Assembly: GCF_000012725.1 (NCBI RefSeq)
Contig: NC_007406.1
Coordinates: forward strand, 2,942,001-3,006,000
Direction: 5' to 3'
Length of the DNA: 64,000 bases
From: Nitrobacter winogradskyi Nb-255
Lineage (GTDB): Bacteria > Pseudomonadota > Alphaproteobacteria > Rhizobiales > Xanthobacteraceae
A model generated the notes under the pieces. That model was not told the DNA's origin and did no database searches. It saw only the letters and a program-made list of their open reading frames with translations. Shown here piece by piece: positions 1 to 8,325 of this stretch. Position numbers and translations under genes: made by a program. Within the stretch, counting starts at the first letter, position 1. Every line of letters begins with the position of its first letter.

Positions 1-1223
1 CGCAACGCGGCGCGCGTCGTCCGTTTGCCGCTTCGGGTCTGCAGCATCCACAGCTTGCCATCCTCGACCGTGAACTCCATGTCCTGCATGTCGCGATAAT
101 GTTCTTCGAGCAACCTGGAGATGCGCGTCAATTCCTTGAAGGACTCCGGCATCGCCGTTTCCATCGACGGTTTGTTGGAGCCGGACTCCTTGCGCGCCAC
201 CTCAGTCAGGTCCTGCGGCGTGCGGATACCCGCCACCACGTCCTCGCCCTGGGCGTTGATGAGAAACTCACCGTAGAGCCGGCTTTCGCCGGTGGAGGGA
301 TTACGCGTGAACGCCACGCCGGTCGCCGATGTTTCGCCGAGGTTGCCGAACACCATGGCCTGCACATTGACGGCCGTGCCCCACGACTCCGGAATGTTGT
401 GCAGGCGGCGATAGGTGACTGCCCGCGCGCTCATCCAGGACGAAAACACCGCGCCGATCGCACCCCATAACTGCTGATGAGGATCCTGCGGAAAATCCTT
501 GCCCGTCTCTCGCGCAACTGCCGTCTTGTACCTGCCGACCACCTCGATCCAGTCGTCGCCGGTCAGGTCGGTATCAAGCGAATAGCCCCTGCCGTCCTTG
601 AACGTATCCAGAATTTCCTCGAAGTGATGATGCGCGAAGCCAAGCACGACATCCGAGTACATGGTGATGAAGCGGCGATAACTGTCATAGGCGAAACGCC
701 GATCGTCGGAGCGTGCGGCAATCGCCTCGACGGTCCGGTCGTTGAGACCGAGATTGAGCACCGTATCCATCATGCCCGGCATCGAGGCCCGTGCGCCCGA
801 TCGCACCGAGACGAGCAGCGGATTGGTCGCGTCGCCGAACGCCCTGCCGGTTATTCTTGCGACCTGCTCCAGCGCTTTTTCGACCTGCGGCTTCAACTCC
901 TTCGGATAGGATTTGTCATGCGCATAGAAAAACGCGCAGACGGCAGTGGTAATCGTAAAGCCGGGAGGCACCGGCAGACCGAGGTTGGCCATCTCGGCGA
1001 GATTGGCGCCCTTGCCGCCAAGCAACTCTTTCAGTGCTGCCTTGCCCTCCGCCTTGCCGCCCCCAAAGATATAGACCCACTTGCTCTTTGACCGCGGCAA
1101 CGCTCCCTGAGCGTTGCGCGTCGGCTTTCCCGTGCCGACGGACTTTCGCGCCTTCGCCCGGAATTTCGCAGATGATCCTGATTTAGTCGCCAGCTTTTTC
1201 GACTTCGAGGCAGCTTTGGCCAT
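1..1223 (-). CDS. ppdK: Pyruvate, phosphate dikinase, N-terminal part (cut by window edge)
   Basis: Interconverts pyruvate, ATP and phosphate with PEP, AMP and PPi in the cytoplasm. The reading frame is open from an ATG at 1223 to the window start, about 407 codons. After a Lys/Arg/Ser-rich stretch of roughly 45 residues comes the family start WVYIFGGGKAEG, then LLGGKGANLAEM and LPVPPGFTITT, the hallmark of the PPDK N-terminal nucleotide-binding domain, and further on SVRSGARASMPGMMDT and EFTVEDGKLWMLQTRSGKRT. The phosphohistidine and PEP-binding domains lie outside the window. The basic N-terminal extension is longer than in many homologues and may be a misplaced start, but no better ATG sits nearer the conserved block. 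Identity is very likely. Confidence 0.93.
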   Translation of the reverse strand, partial: MAKAASKSKKLATKSGSSAKFRAKARKSVGTGKPTRNAQGALPRSKSKWVYIFGGGKAEGKAALKELLGGKGANLAEMANLGLPVPPGFTITTAVCAFFYAHDKSYPKELKPQVEKALEQVARITGRAFGDATNPLLVSVRSGARASMPGMMDTVLNLGLNDRTVEAIAARSDDRRFAYDSYRRFITMYSDVVLGFAHHHFEEILDTFKDGRGYSLDTDLTGDDWIEVVGRYKTAVARETGKDFPQDPHQQLWGAIGAVFSSWMSARAVTYRRLHNIPESWGTAVNVQAMVFGNLGETSATGVAFTRNPSTGESRLYGEFLINAQGEDVVAGIRTPQDLTEVARKESGSNKPSMETAMPESFKELTRISRLLEEHYRDMQDMEFTVEDGKLWMLQTRSGKRTTRAAL

Positions 1224-1240
1224 GGTTTGAAACCGTTCCA

Positions 1241-1325
1241 TAGCGTTTTCAGGCGAAGCGTGTCTTCGGGCTTGTCCCGAGGATGGGAATTCCGGTTCGC
1301 GTGAAGAAAACGCGTCAAAACATAA
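1241..1325. repeat. REP-like dispersed repeat, copy A
   Basis: This copy carries the core of the family: GCGTTTTC at the left, an internal hairpin around TTCGGGCTTGTCCCGA, GGTTCGCGTGAAG, then GAAAACGCGTCAAAACA. The outer arms GCGTTTTC and GAAAACGC pair. It lies in the gap between the ppdK start and the ftsH 3' end. Confidence 0.8.
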
Positions 1326-1508
1326 GACTAAGAGTCTTTCACCTTTTCTTGAAGCGATGAAAGAGTCTGGATCAAGGAACAACAGATCAGGGGACAACGC
1401 GATCGCCCTACACCATATTTCGGCGACTCCGCGCAAGCTACGCAAACTTGCCTTGTTCCGAAGGAGATCGACAGACGATTCAAGTTCGGGAGACAACCTA
1501 CAAATGGC

Positions 1509-1537
1509 AAACAGCCCGGCTTGCGGCCGGGCTGTTT
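1509..1537 (-). terminator. Terminator after ftsH
   Basis: A perfect 12-bp stem AAACAGCCCGGC / GCCGGGCTGTTT with a 5-base loop lies 45 bases past the ftsH stop. The U-rich tail on the minus strand is short (TTTG), so termination strength is inferred. Confidence 0.75.
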
Positions 1538-1581
1538 CGATGACGGAGCCGGTGGAGAGACACCGAGCGGTCGATGGACCA

Positions 1582-3504
1582 TCAAGCCTGCGGCTGCGGT
1601 TCGAGCCCCGGGTCTGGCTCCGGACGCGGACGCGCTTTTCCGGCAGGCGGCACAGCCGAAGCGCGCGGGGTCGCAGGCTCCAGCACCGATTCCCGGTTCG
1701 GCTTCTTACCGTTGAGGAGGTCGGTGATCTCGTCGCCGGTCAACGTCTCGAATTCAAGCAAACCCTTGGCGAGCGCCTCCAGATCGGCCCGCTTCTCCGT
1801 GAGAATGCGGGTCGCGTCCTTGTAACCGGTCTCGACCAGACGCCTGACTTCGGAATCGATCTTCTGCGCGGTCGCCTCCGACACGTTCTGCTGACGGTTG
1901 ACCTGCATCCCGAGGAACACCTCATCGTTGTTCTCGCCGTAGGACACGGTGCCGAGTTCCTTCGACAGGCCCCAGCGTGTCACCATCATGCGCGCCAGAC
2001 GCGTCGCCTGATCAATGTCCGACGCCGCGCCCGACGTCACCTTTTCCGGGCCGAAGATCATCTCTTCCGCCACGCGGCCACCCATCATGATCGCGAGCCG
2101 GGAGGTCATCTGCTCCAGCGACATCGACAGCTTGTCGCGCTCGGGGAGCTGCATCACCATGCCCAGCGCCCGGCCGCGCGGAATAATCGTCGCCTTGTGG
2201 ATCGGATCGGTGGCGGCGACGTTGAGACCGACGATGGCGTGGCCACCCTCATGATACGCCGTCAGCAGCTTCTCTTCCTCGGTCATGACGAGCGACTTGC
2301 GCTCGGCACCCATCATCACCTTGTCCTTGGCCTCCTCGAACTCCGACTGCGTCACCATGCGCTTGTTGCGCCGGGCCGCGGTCAGCGCGGCCTCGTTGAC
2401 GAGATTCATCAGGTCGGCGCCGGAGAAACCGGGCGTACCGCGCGCGATGGTCTTGAGGTTGACGTCCGGCGCCAGCGGCACCTTGCGGACGTGGACCTTG
2501 AGAATCTGCTCGCGTCCGACGACGTCCGGATTCGGCACCACGACCTGACGATCGAAGCGGCCGGGACGCAGCAGCGCCGGGTCGAGCACGTCGGGCCGGT
2601 TGGTCGCCGCGATAAGGATGACACCCTCATTGGCCTCGAAGCCGTCCATCTCGACCAGCAACTGGTTCAGCGTCTGCTCGCGCTCGTCATTGCCGCCGCC
2701 GAGACCCGCGCCGCGATGACGCCCGACAGCATCGATTTCGTCGATGAAGATGATGCAGGGCGCGTTCTTCTTGGCCTGCTCGAACATGTCGCGGACGCGG
2801 CTGGCGCCGACGCCGACGAACATCTCGACGAAATCAGATCCCGAAATGGTGAAGAACGGCACGTTGGCTTCGCCGGCGACGGCGCGCGCGATCAGCGTCT
2901 TACCGGTGCCGGGAGGACCGACCAGCAGCACGCCGCGCGGGATCCGTCCGCCGAGACGCTGGAACTTGCCGGGGTCGCGCAGGAACTCGACGATCTCCTG
3001 CAGGTCCTGCTTTGCCTCGTCGACCCCCGCGACGTCCTCGAAGGTGACGCGGCCGTTGGCCTCCGTCAGCATCTTGGCGCGAGACTTGCCGAAGCCCATC
3101 GCCTTGCCGGCGCCGCCCTGCATCTGGCGCGACAGGAAAATCCACACGCCGATGAGCGCGATGAACGGAAGCCACGAGACCAGCAGCGAAACGAACCACG
3201 GCACGCTCTCGCCGGGGGGTTTGGCCGTGATCTGCACCTTGGCGTCATAAAGCTTTTTCACCAGCCCCGGATCGTTTGGCGCGTAGGTCTGGAAAGCGGA
3301 GCCGTTGGTGAAGTTGCCGCGAATCTCCTGTCCTTGGATCACGACATCGCGAACATTGTTCTGATCGACTTCCGTCAGCAACTGCGAGAATGAAATATCC
3401 TGCGCGGTCGTGTGGTGGCCAGGATTCTGGAACAATGTGAACAATGCCAACAGGAGCAAGACAATGATGACCCAGAGGGCGAAATTGCGCATATTGGCGT
3501 TCAT
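1582..3504 (-). CDS. ftsH: ATP-dependent zinc metalloprotease FtsH
   Basis: Membrane-anchored AAA+ protease that extracts and degrades membrane proteins and unstable cytosolic regulators. The 640-residue protein starts at the ATG at 3504, preceded by GGAAG; a longer frame upstream lacks family similarity. Membrane segments fall at about 8-25 and 103-125 with a periplasmic loop between. The AAA domain shows Walker A GPPGTGKT (196-203), Walker B IIFIDEID (251-258) and the second region of homology ending RPGRFDRQ (about 313-320). The protease site is HEGGH (418-422) with the likely third zinc ligand Asp496. The Pro-rich C-terminal tail is variable in the family. It lies downstream of tilS on the same strand, an order usual in this group. 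Confidence 0.97.
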   Translation of the reverse strand: MNANMRNFALWVIIVLLLLALFTLFQNPGHHTTAQDISFSQLLTEVDQNNVRDVVIQGQEIRGNFTNGSAFQTYAPNDPGLVKKLYDAKVQITAKPPGESVPWFVSLLVSWLPFIALIGVWIFLSRQMQGGAGKAMGFGKSRAKMLTEANGRVTFEDVAGVDEAKQDLQEIVEFLRDPGKFQRLGGRIPRGVLLVGPPGTGKTLIARAVAGEANVPFFTISGSDFVEMFVGVGASRVRDMFEQAKKNAPCIIFIDEIDAVGRHRGAGLGGGNDEREQTLNQLLVEMDGFEANEGVILIAATNRPDVLDPALLRPGRFDRQVVVPNPDVVGREQILKVHVRKVPLAPDVNLKTIARGTPGFSGADLMNLVNEAALTAARRNKRMVTQSEFEEAKDKVMMGAERKSLVMTEEEKLLTAYHEGGHAIVGLNVAATDPIHKATIIPRGRALGMVMQLPERDKLSMSLEQMTSRLAIMMGGRVAEEMIFGPEKVTSGAASDIDQATRLARMMVTRWGLSKELGTVSYGENNDEVFLGMQVNRQQNVSEATAQKIDSEVRRLVETGYKDATRILTEKRADLEALAKGLLEFETLTGDEITDLLNGKKPNRESVLEPATPRASAVPPAGKARPRPEPDPGLEPQPQA

Positions 3505-3621
3505 CGATCTTCCTTCGAGGCCGCGCGGATCGCAGCCAGATATCCCTGCATCGACTCTAACAGATGGAAGTTGCCGACGCGTATACCAATCTAGGCGCGG
3601 CGGCCGCCGCTGCCAAGGGAA

Positions 3622-3657
3622 CCGGACGAGACTCTTTATTAAATAAGACTTGTCCGG
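3622..3657 (-). other. Imperfect inverted repeat in the ftsH leader
   Basis: CCGGAC and GTCCGG flank an AT-rich centre containing TTTATTAAATAAG, about 120 bases upstream of the ftsH ATG. It could be a hairpin in the ftsH 5' leader or a terminator for tilS. No proven role. Confidence 0.4.
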
Positions 3658-3690
3658 CTGAGGCAAGATGACACAAGGTTTTGCTCCGCG

Positions 3691-4821
3691 TCAGGGGCGA
3701 TATTCCCGCTCACCACCTCCTTGATCCGTTTCACCTTTCGATCCGCGCCGGGGGGGGGCTGGCTCGATGCTGATCCGCTCGGAGGTCAGCGTCACCAGAG
3801 CCCCCGCCAGGGTCCTCCTGAGTAGAATACGGCGGCCGGAATCCGCATCATTCGCAGCGCTTTCGAGCGCCGAAAGCAGAGTTTCGACCTTGCCCAGTTC
3901 GGCCGGCCCCTCGCAGCCGAAGCGATCGATCGTCCGCTGCAACAATCGAACCTTGATCTCCTCCGAGAGGACCATGAAAGCCTCCGTTCGAAAGCCTGGA
4001 CGGGGCGCGGCGGTATCCTGCAGGGCCAGAAACCTCTCGGCGCCGTCGACCAGAAGTTCCAGCGCGGCATTCGCGCGCATCAAACGCGATGCGAGCCGCG
4101 ACAGGTTGCGGGCATCGCATCCTTCCTCCGCCAGCGCCGGCATCAGGGCGCGCAATCGCGGACGCGTGAAACCGAGGTCGCGATTGGTCGGATCCTCCGC
4201 ATAGTCGATCTTTGCCTTCTTCAGCGTCGCGATCAGCCTCGCCTTGGGAACGTTCAGCAGCGGCCGGACCAGCACGAACCCGTCACGCATGGTTTCGCGC
4301 GACATCGCGGAGAGGCCCGCGATGCCGCTGCCGCGCGATATACGCATCAGAACGGTTTCCGCCTGATCATCCAGCGTATGTCCGGTCAGGACGTGGCTCG
4401 CGCCGAGAGACCGCGCCGCCTTGAACAGTAGAGCGTATCGCGCCTCACGCGCGGCCGCGGGCAAGCCCGTCGCAGGCTTCGGACCGGTCCAGCGCAACGT
4501 GCGATGAGGAATACTGAGAGATTTGGCCAGTTGCTTCACCTGGCGGGCCTCGCGCGCCGCCTCGCGCCGAAGCGCATGATCCACGGTGACGGCGACGAGA
4601 TCGGGCCCGCGCTTCATGGCGCGCCGCCAGCGCGCGGCCAGCCACATCAGGGCGACGGAATCGGGACCGCCGGATACGGCGAGGACCAGCGCGCGGCTGG
4701 CTTTCCAGTCTGAAAAAAGCCGTTTGGTTTCCGTGTCTGCGATCGGCGATCCGGTGCACGCCTTCAATGGTTTCGTCGCGCGCGCGGACGATCTAGTCCG
4801 AGCCACCGATGCCCATCCCAA
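3691..4821 (-). CDS. tilS: tRNA(Ile)-lysidine synthase TilS
   Basis: Modifies C34 of the tRNA(Ile) CAU anticodon to lysidine, using ATP and lysine, so that the tRNA reads AUA and accepts isoleucine. The PP-loop SGGPDS is at residues 50-55, followed by family segments such as VAVTVDHALRREA, LTGHTLDDQAETVLMRISRGSG and YAEDPTNRDLGFTRPRLR. At 376 residues it has the usual length. The ATG at 4821 overlaps the end of the upstream VOC fragment by 29 bases; a GTG at 4806 or TTG at 4767 could be the true start, because the first 35 residues are not conserved. It precedes ftsH as in related genomes. Confidence 0.93.
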   Translation of the reverse strand: MGWASVARTRSSARATKPLKACTGSPIADTETKRLFSDWKASRALVLAVSGGPDSVALMWLAARWRRAMKRGPDLVAVTVDHALRREAAREARQVKQLAKSLSIPHRTLRWTGPKPATGLPAAAREARYALLFKAARSLGASHVLTGHTLDDQAETVLMRISRGSGIAGLSAMSRETMRDGFVLVRPLLNVPKARLIATLKKAKIDYAEDPTNRDLGFTRPRLRALMPALAEEGCDARNLSRLASRLMRANAALELLVDGAERFLALQDTAAPRPGFRTEAFMVLSEEIKVRLLQRTIDRFGCEGPAELGKVETLLSALESAANDADSGRRILLRRTLAGALVTLTSERISIEPAPPRRGSKGETDQGGGEREYRP

Positions 4822-5074
4822 ACGTCAGACGATTGCCATCCAGATTGTAAATCTCGAAATCACGCATGCCATAGGGACGATCGCCCGGCGGATGCACGAT
4901 GGCCACCCCTCGCGACCTCAGTTCATCGTGCAGCGCGTCGACCTCGGTCGCGAACACGTTGACGGCGCCTCGGCCCGATCGGCGTTGCGTCTTGCGCGCG
5001 GCCTGCAAATGAATCGTCACTTCGTCCCGCTCAACACCGGCGCAAAAAACCGGATCACCATAAGTGAAACCCAC
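4793..5074 (-). pseudogene. Truncated VOC/glyoxalase-fold protein (5' end missing)
   Basis: The 93-residue product begins with GFTYGDPVFCAGVERDEVTI and contains FATEVDALHDELRSRGV and MRDFEIYNLDGNRLTFG, which match the second half of VOC (glyoxalase/bleomycin-resistance) proteins. These normally have about 120-140 residues, with an N-terminal module that includes a segment ending LGF just before the point where this frame starts. The only start near is a GTG at 5074 with no clear ribosome site, and the frame continues open upstream into a palindromic repeat. This looks like a gene whose 5' part was lost when the repeat and cpoB were brought next to it. Some short VOC proteins are functional, so expression cannot be excluded. 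Confidence 0.6.
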
Positions 5075-5114
5075 CCTTGAGTCTGATTCAATTGCGTTGA
5101 ACTCGGACTCAAGC

Positions 5115-5161
5115 CTAGAGCCTTTTCGCTTCTGACGGAATCAGGAGCGAAAAGGCTCTAG
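5115..5161. repeat. REP-like palindrome, copy B, overlapping the cpoB stop codon
   Basis: Two 21-base arms beginning CTAGAGCCTTTTCGCT pair with one mismatch around the loop CGGAA. The terminal CTA forms the cpoB stop codon at 5158-5160. It would fold into a very strong hairpin at the cpoB mRNA end but has no U-tract. It shares the TAGAGC end and CGCTTCTGA arms with the other copies. Confidence 0.85.
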
Positions 5162-6123
5162 CATTTCACCCGCCTTTGCTCGCGATCCACGGCCTGCTTC
5201 ACCCCGGCGGAGGCGCGGGGATATTTGCGCGTGACCTCGCCAAACGCCGCGCAGGCGGCCTCTTTTTCCTTCAGCGCGGCCAGCGATTGTCCGAGCCGCA
5301 GCAACGCATCGGCTACCTTCGCCGAACTGTCGTATTTCGTGGTGACGCCCAGAAAAGCCTCAGCGGCTTCACGATATTTCTGACGCTGAAACAGGCTCTC
5401 TCCCAGCCAGTACTGAGCGTCGCCCGTCAACGTGTCGGAGGGGTATTTCTCGGTGAAGCTGCGCATGGTTTCTTCGGCAAGCGCATAGTCCTTGCGCTGC
5501 ATGTAGCCGATGCCGAGGTCGAACTGGTCGCGCGGCGTCGCCGACGGCGGCAGTGTCGTCAGGCCGCCCGTACTGAGCGGAGCGCTACCGGCTGCCGGAT
5601 GGCTCACCGAAGAGCGTGGGCCGACATTGGCGAGATCGAGCGGAGCGCCGGCTTCACGACCACCCGGCGAGCCCACGGCCGCCGTCGGGATCGGCATCTG
5701 TCCACCGCCCAGCGCGCGCGGCGCACCGGGAGCGCCGGGATTCTGGCTGGGATCGAAAGCATCCCCGCGGCGGCCTTGCGCCGGCGCGGTCGCCGCCTGC
5801 TCCTGCACGAGCGGCGGCTGGCCTCCCCGCTGATCATAACCCGGCTGCTGCGAACTGGAAGCTTGGGGACCGGGACTTGCGGGCGCGGTCGCCGCGACAC
5901 CTGATGACGCCTGCCCGGGCTGCAACTGCCGCAATTGTTGTTCCAGCATCCGATTGCGATGCTGCAATTCTTCGTTCTGCCCGGTCAGCGTTCGGAGTTG
6001 CTGTTCCAGTTGTTGAATGCGGAGTTCGGGATCGATGTCGTATTGCGCAGAGGCATGGGACGACAGCATGAGCATCGTGGCAACGGCCAGTGCGCGCGCG
6101 AACATCGGAAGCGTGGATGACAT
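5158..6123 (-). CDS. cpoB: Tol-Pal system periplasmic protein CpoB (YbgF)
   Basis: Periplasmic partner of TolA that coordinates peptidoglycan synthesis with outer-membrane constriction. The ATG at 6123 gives a good signal peptide (MSSTLPMFARALAVATMLML, cleavage probably after SHASA, about residue 25); the longer frame upstream would bury it. A coiled coil rich in Q, L and E (about 35-70) mediates trimerisation in the family. A Pro/Gly/Ala-rich linker follows, and the last 125 residues contain TPR/YbgF repeats (FDLGIGYMQRKDYALAEETM, DAQYWLGESLFQRQKYREAA). 321 residues is usual for alphaproteobacteria. It sits downstream of pal. Its stop codon lies inside a palindromic repeat. Confidence 0.93.
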   Translation of the reverse strand: MSSTLPMFARALAVATMLMLSSHASAQYDIDPELRIQQLEQQLRTLTGQNEELQHRNRMLEQQLRQLQPGQASSGVAATAPASPGPQASSSQQPGYDQRGGQPPLVQEQAATAPAQGRRGDAFDPSQNPGAPGAPRALGGGQMPIPTAAVGSPGGREAGAPLDLANVGPRSSVSHPAAGSAPLSTGGLTTLPPSATPRDQFDLGIGYMQRKDYALAEETMRSFTEKYPSDTLTGDAQYWLGESLFQRQKYREAAEAFLGVTTKYDSSAKVADALLRLGQSLAALKEKEAACAAFGEVTRKYPRASAGVKQAVDREQRRVKC

Positions 6124-6214
6124 CTCGGCCTGTCGACTGAATATTAAAGCCACATCGAAAGCGCACTCATTGAAAACCTGAGTACGCCGAAAATGTGACT
6201 TGGTCCAACACAAT

Positions 6215-6264
6215 CACTTTACGACGATCTTGCACTTTAACGACGGTGGCTGCGCTTTACGACG
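6215..6264 (-). promoter_or_regulatory. Three tandem CGTCG-TAAAG repeats upstream of cpoB
   Basis: On the minus strand the motif CGTCGTAAAG occurs three times (CGTCGTAAAGC, CGTCGTTAAAGTG, CGTCGTAAAGTG) with a spacing of 19-20 bases, 90-140 bases upstream of the cpoB ATG. Evenly spaced direct repeats suggest a regulator bound to one face of the helix. The regulator is unknown. Confidence 0.45.
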
Positions 6265-6393
6265 ATCACCCAATCGGCCTGCTCCCCAAAATTGCTGAAC
6301 GCGAGAACCGCAAACCCGTTTGCTTGCTGCAGATGATGCGGGTACGCGCCGTCAGTAAAGCGGTCAGCTTTATTCCGTCGATCGTGAAGACGC

Positions 6394-6423
6394 AAAAAAG
6401 CCGGCACCCTGGGGCGCCGGCTT
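6394..6423 (-). terminator. Rho-independent terminator after pal
   Basis: Minus-strand hairpin AAGCCGGC / GCCGGCTT followed by TTTTTT, 22 bases after the pal stop. It separates pal transcription from cpoB, so cpoB probably has its own promoter. Confidence 0.85.
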
Positions 6424-6444
6424 GAAAACGACGTACGCGGCGCG

Positions 6445-6948
6445 TCAGGAACTGGCGTTGAGCACCGTGACGGCGCGCCGGTTCTGGGACCAGCAGGAGA
6501 TATCGTTGCAGACAGCGACCGGGCGCTCCTTGCCGTAGGAAATGGTCCGCATCCGGCTTGGATCGATGCCACGCGACGCAAGGAAAGAACGAACGGACTG
6601 AGCGCGGCGGGCACCGAGCGCGATATTGTACTCGCGGGTGCCTCGCTCATCCGCATGGCCCTCGATCGTGAAGGAATAACGATGGTAGGTCTGCAGCCAA
6701 TGCGCCTGTTTCTCGAGTGTCGTTATCGCCTGCGGCGACAGGCTGGTCTGGTCGCTCTCGAAGAACACGCGGTCGCCGACATTGACCACGAAATCCTGCT
6801 GGCTGCCCGGCGCCGCCATGCCGGCCATCCCGCCGCGGCCGCCGCTCCCGTCCATCGGATTCTTGTTGGCGCAGGCGCCCATCGACAGCGCCGCCGCAAG
6901 CACGGCAGCGAGCTTCAATCCCCGGAGGAATCGCTTCTGATTTAACAT
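6445..6948 (-). CDS. pal: Peptidoglycan-associated lipoprotein Pal
   Basis: Outer-membrane lipoprotein that binds peptidoglycan and TolB and maintains envelope integrity. The signal peptide ends with the lipobox LSMGAC; the lipidated Cys is residue 26 and the next residue is Ala, which allows transport to the outer membrane. The OmpA-like domain covers about 55-167, with RVFFESDQTSL, the GHADERGTREYNIALGARRA segment (split here around the diaminopimelate-binding Asp and Arg) and ISYGKERP. 167 residues is typical. In relatives pal usually follows tolB directly; here two signalling genes lie in between. It has its own terminator. Confidence 0.97.
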   Translation of the reverse strand: MLNQKRFLRGLKLAAVLAAALSMGACANKNPMDGSGGRGGMAGMAAPGSQQDFVVNVGDRVFFESDQTSLSPQAITTLEKQAHWLQTYHRYSFTIEGHADERGTREYNIALGARRAQSVRSFLASRGIDPSRMRTISYGKERPVAVCNDISCWSQNRRAVTVLNASS

Positions 6949-7174
6949 TCCGGAGCCTCCACGCTCGCGTTTTCCACTGTTATCGCTCTACAGGGGGATG
7001 GTTAAGCGAACGTTCCGTCAACCTTGATGAGACGTTGCTCAAATGCATCAAATGCCATGTTTGCGAAAGAAGCGCGCGCGATGGTTAATGAGCGGCAAAT
7101 GTGGCGCGAGGGTGGACCGGCAGCGATTTGCACAACCGCTACCGAGCGCCCCCAAAGTAAGGCGACAGGCCGGA

Positions 7175-7921
7175 TCAGGACTTCGGGACGATCGAGGGGA
7201 ACGGAGAATCGACGGACGCGCGCACCGAGACGCCGGCTCTGCGCTCGAACAGCATTCGGCGTTCGAAATAGCTCGATCGGAGATACGGATAGCGGGTGAA
7301 GACCATTTCGCGCGAGGCCGGAAAATCGACCGCCATCAGGCAGATCGGCTTGATCAGCCCAGGATAGAGGCGCGGCGGACTCAGCGGCTGGTGATTGAAT
7401 AGGCGCCGGTAGAACGAGCGGTGCTCCGGGCGAACGGTGGCCAGACCGAGATCGGCGTCGAAGAAACTGCAGGCGACGAAGCACAGTCGGAGCGTCAGGT
7501 AAGGCAGTTCAGGGTATCGGCCCGCGAGCTCCGGCTCGGCGACAAAGCGGGTCGGGTCGACCATCACCTTGCCCCGATCCACCTTCGACTGCAGGAAATC
7601 GTTAAACACATCCACCGACGGGGTAAGCGGATGCTGCGGCGATGAGATGCTGAGACGAATGGAACTGGCAAGCGTTCCATCCAGATAGGCGCCGAAAATC
7701 CAGGAGTTCGGCATATCGTCGAAGCGATCGGAAATTCTGCGATCACTGTTACTCTCGATCGCGCCTTCATTCAGATAAGCGCGATATCGAAGGCGATAGA
7801 TGATATCCTTGTCTGCCGGCGTCTCCACCAAACGATAATCGATCCGATCAAGAAGCTCGATGCCTCGTTCGACAGGCTTGACGATTGTCTGCTTGGCGAT
7901 TGTCTGTGGAGCCGGACTCAT
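7175..7921 (-). CDS. LuxI/FeeM-like acyltransferase (GNAT fold)
   Basis: A 248-residue protein resembling the FeeM/N-acyl amino acid synthase branch of GNAT enzymes, related to LuxI autoinducer synthases. It has IIYRLRYRAYLNEGAI, then ISDRFDDMPNSWIFGAYLDG and LASSIRLSI, the spacing seen in LuxI-type proteins (Arg, then D-x-x-D-x-x, then a strand with RL), then VMVDPTRFVAEPELAGRYPELPYL and LGLATVRPEHRSFYRRLF. These enzymes acylate amino acids or related amines from acyl-ACP; the substrate here is unknown. The ATG at 7921 follows a G-rich site; an in-frame TTG at 7963 is less likely because it abuts a CtrA-type box. No luxR-type gene is adjacent. Confidence 0.72.
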   Translation of the reverse strand: MSPAPQTIAKQTIVKPVERGIELLDRIDYRLVETPADKDIIYRLRYRAYLNEGAIESNSDRRISDRFDDMPNSWIFGAYLDGTLASSIRLSISSPQHPLTPSVDVFNDFLQSKVDRGKVMVDPTRFVAEPELAGRYPELPYLTLRLCFVACSFFDADLGLATVRPEHRSFYRRLFNHQPLSPPRLYPGLIKPICLMAVDFPASREMVFTRYPYLRSSYFERRMLFERRAGVSVRASVDSPFPSIVPKS

Positions 7922-7964
7922 TGGAGCACCCCCCGAGCCGCCTGAGTTCCAGCCGGCGACCAAA

Positions 7965-7983
7965 GGTTAACGCTTCGTTAACC
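7965..7983 (-). promoter_or_regulatory. Perfect CtrA-type box before the FeeM-like gene
   Basis: GGTTAACGCTTCGTTAACC is a perfect palindrome and contains TTAA-N7-TTAAC, the consensus of the alphaproteobacterial cell-cycle regulator CtrA. It lies 44 bases upstream of the ATG at 7921, a position suited to promoter control. Confidence 0.65.
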
Positions 7984-8120
7984 ATTTGAAAAGCTAACAA
8001 AGCATTAGTGTTAACCCGTATCCTCATATTCTTTCATGGCCCGGCGCCACAAGCCCCTTTCCCGCTTTTGAAATTAGAGGAACTCTATCCCGAAGATAAA
8101 CGTGGAGGCTGGATTTCTGG

Positions 8121-8325
8121 AGCATGATCCCGAAGAGTGGAAAACCGGTTTTCGGAAAAGATCATGCTCAAACAGAAAGATAAGCGACGAGTCTGCTTCA
8201 ACGCAGTTGAATCAGACTCTAGAGTGTTTTCGAGCGCGGCGGATACCGGTTCGCGTAAAGAAAACGCGTCAAAACAATATCATAAAGCCCCGCCTCTGAT
8301 TCAATCAGAGCGGAATGGCTCTAGG
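8121..8325. repeat. REP-like dispersed repeat, composite copy C
   Basis: Several family modules follow one another: AGCATGATCCCGAAGAG with CGGAAAAGATCATGCT (an inverted pair), GAATCAGACTCTAGAG, the GTTTTCGAGCG to GAAAACGCGTCAAAACA core, and a terminal CTCTGATTCAATCAGAG hairpin ending CTCTAG. The last CTA is the stop codon of the following minus-strand GGDEF-EAL gene. It fills most of the 399-bp gap between that gene and the FeeM-like gene. Confidence 0.8.

Noticed and set aside
1357..3393. A 678-codon open frame on the plus strand opposite ftsH
   Set aside because: It is antisense to the well-conserved ftsH, is rich in Arg, His and Gly as expected from GC-rich shadow frames, and matches no family.
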